Positions 22,553 through 28,190 of a DNA stretch of 28,190 bases are shown piece after piece. Every line of letters begins with the position of its first letter. Position 1 is the stretch's first letter. The position numbers and the translations under genes are program-made. Origin of the DNA: an uncultured Collinsella sp. (GTDB lineage Bacteria > Actinomycetota > Coriobacteriia > Coriobacteriales > Coriobacteriaceae); the NCBI GenBank assembly GCA_900546455.1, contig URCS01000026.1, positions 1-28,190 of the forward strand, read 5' to 3'. The notes below the pieces were generated by a model that saw nothing but the letters and a program-made list of their open reading frames with translations, ran no database searches and was not told the DNA's origin.

Positions 22553-24918
22553 GGATTCTCAAGCTCTTTAAAAAGCATGTCCTGGCACTGCTCGCAGCTA
22601 TCGTACTTATCGTAATCAGCTGCAACGCCGATCTGGCGCTGCCTACCTATATGAGCGACATCGTCGACGTGGGCGTGCAGCAAGGCGGCATCGCCTCGCC
22701 CGTGCCCGACACCATTCGCGCCGAATCGCTCGACGACCTCGAACTCTTTATGAGCGCCAAGGACGCCAAAGCTGTGGAGGCCGTGTTTAGTAAGGCGGAC
22801 AATAACGGCATTCGAACGTACAAGGGCACCGAGGAGGAGCGCGGCGACGGCGACAAGATTGCCGACATCATGAGCCTGCCTGAGACCGTCGTGCTCGCCT
22901 TCAACCAGGGCATTGACGCCGACTCCATGGGCGACATGACCGGCGCATCCACCGAGGCAAGCGATGGCGGCGCCGCTCAGGCCATGCCCACCCCCGAGCA
23001 GATGGCAGCGATGACGCCCGAGCAGCTCGCCGAGATGCAGCAGAAGGCCGCAGCCGCGCAGAGCATGCAAAAGCAGATCGACGCCGACGGCGGTAAGATC
23101 ACCATGAAGAGCCTGCGCCTAGGCGTTGAAGGCGGTCTTATCGATCAGGGCAAGCTCGTCGAGGGCGCCAACGATATGGCAGACAAAATGGGCTCCATGT
23201 CGGGCTCCATCGTCACCCAGCGCGCCGTGAGCTACGTGCAGGACGAGTACAAGGCACAGGGCATCGACCCCGCCGACGTGCAGAACGCCTACCTGGGCCG
23301 CATGGCGACCACGATGTTTGGTCTGTGTCTGGTGTCGCTGGTCGCCACCATCCTGACCGGCGCCGTGGCTTCGCGCACCGCCTGCTCCATCGCCCGCGAC
23401 CTGCGCCGCGAGACCTTCAACAAGGTTATGCACTTCTCGCCGGCCGAGGTGGGCAAGTTTAGCCAGGCCTCGCTCATCACCCGCTGCACCAACGACATTC
23501 AGCAGATCCAGATGGCCGCAACCCTGTTTATCCGCATGTGCCTGATGGCCCCCGTCATGGGCATCGTCGCTGTCATGCGTGTCCTGGCCAACCACACCGG
23601 CCTGGAGTGGACCATCGCCGTGGCCATCATCGCGGTCTCGGCCGTCGTCGGCGTGCTTATGGGCCTCACCATGCCCAAGTTCAAAAAGATGCAGAGCTTT
23701 GTGGACCGCGTGAACCTTACCGCCCGCGAGCTGCTCGACGGCCTTATGCCCATCCGCTCGTTCAACCGCGAGGAACATGAGCTCGAGCGTTTTGACAAGG
23801 CTTCGCTCGACCTGATGACCACGCAGCTCTACACCAACCGCGCCATGAGCTTTATGATGCCGCTCATGATGCTCGTCATGAACTGCATCACCGTGCTTAT
23901 CGTCTGGTTTGGCGCGCAGGGCGTGTCCGACGGCGTGATGCAGGTCGGCAACATGATGGCGTTTATCTCCTACACCATGCAGATTGTCATGGCGTTTATG
24001 ATCCTCACCATGGTTTCGGTCATCCTGCCCCGTGCCGAGGTCGCAGCCGAGCGCGTAGAAGAGGTCATCACTTGCCCCACGAGCATCAACGACCCCGTCT
24101 CGCCCAAACTGCCCGCGGCCAGCGCGCCGCGCGGTGAGCTCACCTTCCGCGACGTGAGCTTCCAGTATCCCGATGCCCGCGCCGACGTCATCAGCGGCGT
24201 GAACTTCACCACGCATGCCGGTCAGATGCTCGGCATTATTGGCTCCACGGGCTCGGGCAAGTCCACGCTCGTGCAGTTGATTCCGCGCCTGTACGACGTC
24301 ACGGGCGGCAGCATTTCGCTCGACGGCATCGACGTGCGCGACATGGCCCTTTCCGAACTGCGCCGCCGTATTGGTTACATCCCGCAGCAGGGGCGCCTGT
24401 TCTCGGGTACCGTCGAGAGCAACCTCAAGTTTGCCGGCGACATGGTGAGTGACGAGGATATGCGCCAGGCAGCACGCGTCGCCCAGGCGGAGGACTTTAT
24501 CGCCGAGCGCGAGGACGGGTACGACTCCCCTATCAGCCAGGGCGGCTTCAATGTTTCGGGTGGTCAGCGCCAGCGTCTGGCCATCGCCCGCGCGTTGGCC
24601 AAAAAGCCCGAGGTCGTGGTGTTCGATGACTCGTTTAGTGCCCTCGACTACAAGACCGACGCGCGCCTACGCGAGGAGCTGGCCAAAAACGTTACCGACG
24701 CCGCGCTCGTGGTCGTGGCCCAGCGCATCGCGACCATCATGCACGCCGACCAGATCATCGTGCTCGACGACGGCCACGTAGTGGGCACCGGCACGCACGA
24801 GGAGCTGCTGCGCAGCTGCCCGGCGTACCTGGAGATCGCACAGTCGCAGCTTTCCGCCGAGGAGCTGGGGCTTACCCAAGAAGAAATTGCAGCCGTCATG
24901 GAAGGAGGCGAGCGCTAA
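22549..24918 (+). CDS. ABC exporter half-transporter with degenerate Walker B and large extracellular insert
   Basis: The 789-residue product is one half of a heterodimeric multidrug-type exporter. After TM1 (about residues 11-33) comes an insert of roughly 200 residues before the next hydrophobic segment (about 255), rich in Met, Ala and Gln with repeated TPEQMAAM/TPEQLAEM; it should lie outside the membrane. The nucleotide-binding domain has Walker A GSTGSGKS (565-572), signature VSGGQ (669-673) and Walker B VVVFDD (689-694), where Asp694 replaces the catalytic glutamate. That is typical of the degenerate partner in TM287/288-like pairs. GTG 22549 has AAGGAG upstream and overlaps the marR stop; the stop overlaps the next start (TAATG). 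Confidence 0.92.
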   Translation: MRILKLFKKHVLALLAAIVLIVISCNADLALPTYMSDIVDVGVQQGGIASPVPDTIRAESLDDLELFMSAKDAKAVEAVFSKADNNGIRTYKGTEEERGDGDKIADIMSLPETVVLAFNQGIDADSMGDMTGASTEASDGGAAQAMPTPEQMAAMTPEQLAEMQQKAAAAQSMQKQIDADGGKITMKSLRLGVEGGLIDQGKLVEGANDMADKMGSMSGSIVTQRAVSYVQDEYKAQGIDPADVQNAYLGRMATTMFGLCLVSLVATILTGAVASRTACSIARDLRRETFNKVMHFSPAEVGKFSQASLITRCTNDIQQIQMAATLFIRMCLMAPVMGIVAVMRVLANHTGLEWTIAVAIIAVSAVVGVLMGLTMPKFKKMQSFVDRVNLTARELLDGLMPIRSFNREEHELERFDKASLDLMTTQLYTNRAMSFMMPLMMLVMNCITVLIVWFGAQGVSDGVMQVGNMMAFISYTMQIVMAFMILTMVSVILPRAEVAAERVEEVITCPTSINDPVSPKLPAASAPRGELTFRDVSFQYPDARADVISGVNFTTHAGQMLGIIGSTGSGKSTLVQLIPRLYDVTGGSISLDGIDVRDMALSELRRRIGYIPQQGRLFSGTVESNLKFAGDMVSDEDMRQAARVAQAEDFIAEREDGYDSPISQGGFNVSGGQRQRLAIARALAKKPEVVVFDDSFSALDYKTDARLREELAKNVTDAALVVVAQRIATIMHADQIIVLDDGHVVGTGTHEELLRSCPAYLEIAQSQLSAEELGLTQEEIAAVMEGGER

Positions 24919-26774
24919 TGGCAGACGAGACCAAGGCTCAGATTCCCAAGCCCACCCGCCAGCGTGGTCCCATGGGCCGCATGGGCGGCATGCGTCGCGG
25001 CGAAAAGGCCAAGGACTTTAAGGGCACCATGAGGCAGCTGCTCGGCTATATCGGCCAGCACAAGATCGCCGTGTTTGCCGCCGTCGCCTTTGCCGTGTGC
25101 TCGGTCATCTTTAATATTGTGGGACCCAAGATGCTCGGTCAGGTTACCACCAAGCTGTTCGAGGGCCTGGTTGCCAAGGTCAACGGCACCGGCGATGTCG
25201 ACTTTAACTGGATCGCTAAGACGCTCGGCTTTTTGCTCTGCCTGTATCTGGCGAGCTCTGCCTGCAGCCTGATCCAGGGCTGGCTCATGACCGGTGTCAC
25301 GCAAAAGATCTGCTACCGCATGCGCAAGGAGATTGCCGCCAAGATTGCCGTCGTGCCGATGAGCTACTTCAACGGCCACAGCAAGGGCGACGTGCTCAGC
25401 CGCATCACCAACGACGTCGATACGCTCGGCCAGTCGCTCAACCAGAGCGTGACGCAGCTTATTACGTCCGTCACGCAGATTATCGGCGTCCTCGTCATGA
25501 TGCTGTCGATCAGCCTGCCGCTCACCGGCGTCACCGTGCTCACGCTGCCGGCCGCCGCGATTATCTTGATGGTGATGATTCACTTCTCGCAGCCGTACTT
25601 CCGCGAGCAGCAGCAGGTCCTAGGCACCGTCAACGGCATTATCGAGGAGGATTTTGCCGGCCAGAACGTCATTCAGGTGTTCGACCGCGCCGAGGCTTCG
25701 ATCGAGGAGTTCGACCGTCAAAACGACCGCCTCTTTATTAGTGGCTGGCGCTCGCAGTTCCTGTCGGGCCTGATGATGCCGCTTATGAGCTTGGTGGGCA
25801 ACATGGGCTACGTGGGCGTCGTCGTGGTGGGCGCGCAGCTCGCGCTGACCGGCAATGCCACGCCCGGCGACATTCAAAGCTTTATCCAGTACGTTCGCAA
25901 CTTTACGCAACCCGTGCAGCAGCTGGGCAACGTGAGCAACACGATGCAGTCGATGGCAGCTGCCACCGAGCGTGTGTTTGAGTTCCTGGCCGCGCCCGAG
26001 GAGGAGCAGAAGGCCGACGCGCAGATTCCCGAGAAGCGCCCCGGCCACGTGGAGTTTGACCATGTCAAGTTTGGCTACACGCCCGACAAGACCATCATCC
26101 ACGACTTTAGCTGCGAGGCGCAGCCCGGCCAGACCATCGCCATCGTCGGTCCCACCGGCGCTGGCAAGACCACGCTCATCAAGCTGCTGCAGCGCTTCTA
26201 CGATGTGGACGGCGGTTCGCTGCGCGTCGAGGGTGTCGACGTGCGAGACTGGGACCGCGCGGCGCTGCGCGGCGAGTTTGCCATGGTGCTGCAGGACACC
26301 TGGCTGTTTAACGGTACCATCCGCGAGAACATCCGTTACGGACGCCCCGATGCAAGCGATGCCGAGGTCGAAGCCGCCGCGCGTGCCGCACGCTGCGACC
26401 ACTTTATCCATACGCTCGCCGGCGGCTACGACTTTATGATCAACGAGGAGGGCACCAACCTGTCGCAGGGTCAGCGCCAGCTCGTGACCATCGCCCGTGC
26501 CATTTTGGCCGACCGCCCGGCGCTGATTCTGGACGAGGCGACCTCCAACGTTGACACTCGTACCGAGGAGCTTATTCAGCGTGCCATGGATGCGCTGATG
26601 CAAGGCCGCACCAGCTTTGTTATCGCACATCGCCTGTCCACGATTCGCAACGCCGACGTGATCTTGGTGATTCGCGACGGCGACATCGTCGAGAAGGGCA
26701 CACACGACGAGTTGCTCGCCCAGGGTGGCTTCTACGCCGACCTGTACAACTCGCAGTTCGACGAGGCGGCGTAG
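24918..26774 (+). CDS. ABC exporter half-transporter with canonical Walker B
   Basis: The 618-residue product is the partner half-transporter: a basic N terminus, six transmembrane helices (about residues 40-330), then the nucleotide-binding domain with Walker A GPTGAGKT (411-418), signature LSQGQ (515-519) and Walker B LILDE (536-540) with catalytic Glu540. Combining this LSQGQ with the Asp Walker B of the partner makes one degenerate ATP site, and this Glu540 with the partner VSGGQ makes one active site, the usual asymmetric heterodimer. Its start overlaps the upstream stop codon by one base. A strong terminator follows. The substrate is unknown; marR linkage suggests drugs or toxic metabolites. 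Confidence 0.93.
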   Translation: MADETKAQIPKPTRQRGPMGRMGGMRRGEKAKDFKGTMRQLLGYIGQHKIAVFAAVAFAVCSVIFNIVGPKMLGQVTTKLFEGLVAKVNGTGDVDFNWIAKTLGFLLCLYLASSACSLIQGWLMTGVTQKICYRMRKEIAAKIAVVPMSYFNGHSKGDVLSRITNDVDTLGQSLNQSVTQLITSVTQIIGVLVMMLSISLPLTGVTVLTLPAAAIILMVMIHFSQPYFREQQQVLGTVNGIIEEDFAGQNVIQVFDRAEASIEEFDRQNDRLFISGWRSQFLSGLMMPLMSLVGNMGYVGVVVVGAQLALTGNATPGDIQSFIQYVRNFTQPVQQLGNVSNTMQSMAAATERVFEFLAAPEEEQKADAQIPEKRPGHVEFDHVKFGYTPDKTIIHDFSCEAQPGQTIAIVGPTGAGKTTLIKLLQRFYDVDGGSLRVEGVDVRDWDRAALRGEFAMVLQDTWLFNGTIRENIRYGRPDASDAEVEAAARAARCDHFIHTLAGGYDFMINEEGTNLSQGQRQLVTIARAILADRPALILDEATSNVDTRTEELIQRAMDALMQGRTSFVIAHRLSTIRNADVILVIRDGDIVEKGTHDELLAQGGFYADLYNSQFDEAA

Positions 26775-26805
26775 ATTCGGCCATAGGAAACGAATGACGC
26801 CCGAG

Positions 26806-26840
26806 AACGGGGGCGCAGGACAACCTGCGCCCCCGTTTTT
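26806..26840 (+). terminator. Intrinsic terminator of the marR-ABC operon
   Basis: AACGGGGGCGCAGG (26806-26819), 4-nt loop, CCTGCGCCCCCGTT (26824-26837), then more T to 26840. A perfect 14-bp GC-rich stem 32 nt after the last stop codon. Confidence 0.9.
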
Positions 26841-26942
26841 CGTTCTGCAGCCTCGAACCGCCTCCCCTGGGACCTGATTGGCAGCCCCTTCCAAGCCACG
26901 TGGCATCATTCCATTCCAGGACCAGCTGACGTTTGCCCAGAT

Positions 26943-26983
26943 AAAACCTGCCAAAATAAACCTGTCCCTTTTTGGCAGGTTTT
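26943..26983 (-). repeat. Family B hairpin (GGGACAG loop), copy 2
   Basis: AAAACCTGCCAAAA (26943-26956) and TTTTGGCAGGTTTT (26970-26983) form a perfect 14-bp stem. Read on the minus strand the loop is AGGGACAGGTTTA, sharing GGGACAG with the loop at 11079-11089 although the stems are unrelated. On the plus strand T-rich sequence follows, so it could also stop readthrough toward the DAHP synthase gene. Confidence 0.7.
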
Positions 26984-26997
26984 GGGGTGACAAGGAC

Positions 26998-27026
26998 TTG
27001 CACTTTAGCGTGCGACAGCGGATAAT
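26998..27026 (+). promoter_or_regulatory. Promoter of the DAHP synthase gene
   Basis: TTGCAC (26998-27003), 17-bp spacer, GATAAT (27021-27026), giving a leader of about 48 nt. The -10 matches the consensus at 5 of 6 positions. The leader is too short for a tryptophan-type attenuator and shows none. Confidence 0.5.
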
Positions 27027-27080
27027 GCCGAGCATTCGACAATACGCTTATTGCTCTTTCTATAGATTGAGGAGGCCCCT

Positions 27081-28112
27081 ATGGCCATGGAATTCAAACG
27101 CAAGTTGCCGATCCCCATGGAGATCCGCGAGGAAATGCCGCTTTCTGCCGAGCTTACCGCCAAAAAGCAGGCATTTGACGCCGAGGTCGCCAAAGTCTTT
27201 ACCGGCGAGGACGCACGCAAGGTGCTCATCATCGGCCCGTGCTCTGCCGACCGCGAGGACTCGGTACTTGAGTACATGAACCGACTGGCCAAGACCGCCG
27301 AGGAGGTCAAGGACAAGCTCATCATCATTCCGCGCGTCTACACCAATAAGCCGCGTACCAAGGGCACCGGTTACAAGGGTCTTCTGCACAACCCCAACCC
27401 CGAGGCTCCCGACGACCTGCTCGAGGGCGTCAAGGCCATCCGCCATATGCACCTGCGCGTTATTAAGGAAACGGGCTTCTTCACCGCCGACGAGATGCTC
27501 TATCCGTCCAACTACCAGTACCTCGTTGACCTGCTGAGCTATGTTGCCGTGGGCGCACGCTCGGTCGAGAACCAGGAGCACCGTCTGGTGTCGAGCGGCA
27601 TTTCGGTACCCGTCGGCATGAAGAATCCCACCGCCGGCTCTACCACTGTTATGCTCAACTCCATCTACGCCGCGCAGGCACATCAGAGCTTTATCTTCCG
27701 CAATTGGGAGGTTGAATGCGACGGCAATCCGCTCGCGCACGCCGTTATGCGTGGCTATATCGGTCTCGATGGGCGCACCTACCCCAATTACCACTACGAG
27801 CACCTGGAGCGCCTGGCCGAGCGCTATACCGAGCATGCCGGCTACGCCAACCCGGCGGCGGTCATCGACTGCAACCACGACAACTCGGGCAAGCGTCCGC
27901 TGGAGCAGTATCGCATTTGCAAGGAGGTGCTCGACAGCTGCCGCCGCAACGAGTCCATCTCCAAGCTGGTCAAGGGCTTTATGATCGAGTCCTACCTGGA
28001 GGACGGCAACCAGCCGGTCGACGGCGGCGTCTTTGGCAAGTCGATCACCGATCCGTGCCTGGGCTGGGAAAAGACCGACTACCTCATCCACGAGATCGCA
28101 GAACGTATTTAG
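27081..28112 (+). CDS. 3-deoxy-7-phosphoheptulonate synthase (type I, AroF/G/H class)
   Basis: Condenses phosphoenolpyruvate and erythrose-4-phosphate to DAHP, the first step of the shikimate pathway. The 343-residue product carries the E. coli-type class I signatures: VLIIGPCSADRED, PRVYTNKPRTKGTGYKGL, the GARSVENQEHR substrate-binding block, PVGMKNPTAGS, the metal-binding histidine in IDCNHDNSGKRP, and a late GVFGKSITDPCLGWE. Length matches AroG/AroF/AroH, which carry the feedback site in the N-terminal extension and barrel loops; which aromatic amino acid inhibits this one cannot be told by eye. ATG 27081 has AGGAGG 5 nt upstream. It appears monocistronic. Confidence 0.94.
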   Translation: MAMEFKRKLPIPMEIREEMPLSAELTAKKQAFDAEVAKVFTGEDARKVLIIGPCSADREDSVLEYMNRLAKTAEEVKDKLIIIPRVYTNKPRTKGTGYKGLLHNPNPEAPDDLLEGVKAIRHMHLRVIKETGFFTADEMLYPSNYQYLVDLLSYVAVGARSVENQEHRLVSSGISVPVGMKNPTAGSTTVMLNSIYAAQAHQSFIFRNWEVECDGNPLAHAVMRGYIGLDGRTYPNYHYEHLERLAERYTEHAGYANPAAVIDCNHDNSGKRPLEQYRICKEVLDSCRRNESISKLVKGFMIESYLEDGNQPVDGGVFGKSITDPCLGWEKTDYLIHEIAERI

Positions 28113-28113
28113 A

Positions 28114-28141
28114 GTTACGCGGTTTTACCAAACGCCGTAAC
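28114..28141 (+). terminator. Small hairpin after DAHP synthase
   Basis: GTTACG (28114-28119) pairs with CGTAAC (28136-28141) directly after the stop codon, without a T-run. It may be a weak terminator or part of a longer structure beyond the window. The rest to 28190 holds no gene that I can support. Confidence 0.35.
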
Positions 28142-28190
28142 GGCTCGACGCTGCGCGGGCCGCATTTGGACAATCTGACGTTCAACTTCA

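Noticed and set aside
27036..27064. TCGACA-N17-TCTATA as the promoter of the DAHP synthase gene
   Set aside because: Its start point would fall on the ribosome binding site; the upstream TTGCAC/GATAAT pair at 26998-27026 fits better.
26984..27080. T-box, riboswitch or leader-peptide attenuator before the DAHP synthase gene
   Set aside because: The leader from the preferred promoter is only about 48 nt and shows no aromatic-codon leader peptide or T-box sequence.

Overview
The window looks like chromosome from a high-GC, anaerobic, fermentative Coriobacteriia-type actinobacterium, most likely Collinsella or a close relative. This is inferred from base composition, the anaerobic pyruvate formate-lyase (PFL) system, sucrose PTS fermentation genes and many long intergenic inverted repeats. 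No rRNA or tRNA gene was seen that could fix the taxon.

Layout. Positions 1-5545 hold an aspartate/threonine block: asd and lysC on the minus strand, divergent from thrC and thrB on the plus strand. Homoserine dehydrogenase is not in the window. Positions about 5700-8201 form an A/T-richer accessory island. It holds a small secreted protein (DUF5626-like), a 34-residue membrane peptide, and an overlapping DUF3990/XRE pair that resembles a toxin-antitoxin module, with two palindromic operators over its promoter. Housekeeping genes follow on the minus strand: engB, mtnN, a membrane-anchored class-A-beta-lactamase-like protein, pflA and a DegV fatty-acid-binding protein. Positions 13245-18862 are a sucrose locus: lacI-type regulator, divergent GH32, sucrose PTS IIBC and sucrose-6-phosphate hydrolase, with near-identical LacI-type operators at the operon promoter and at lacI itself. 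Positions 19164-21552 encode PFL in two pieces, a 683-residue core with the Cys-Cys pair and a separate 83-residue glycyl-radical domain. Positions 22103-26774 are a translationally coupled marR/ABC/ABC multidrug-exporter operon. The window ends with a type I DAHP synthase.

Two things stand out. First, PFL is split so that the radical-bearing domain is its own gene with its own strong ribosome binding site. Second, three long hairpins lie 12-23 nt after the stop codons of asd, thrB and the glycyl-radical gene, all in the same sense relative to the gene. Their helices differ in sequence but they share one asymmetric internal loop, GTCCTC opposite TGCGGA, plus an AT bulge. This is the signature of a conserved structured RNA or hairpin-DNA element. 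A second hairpin type shares a GGGACAG loop on unrelated stems.

All functions come from reading protein motifs and nucleotide patterns by eye. No database search, folding program or alignment was run.
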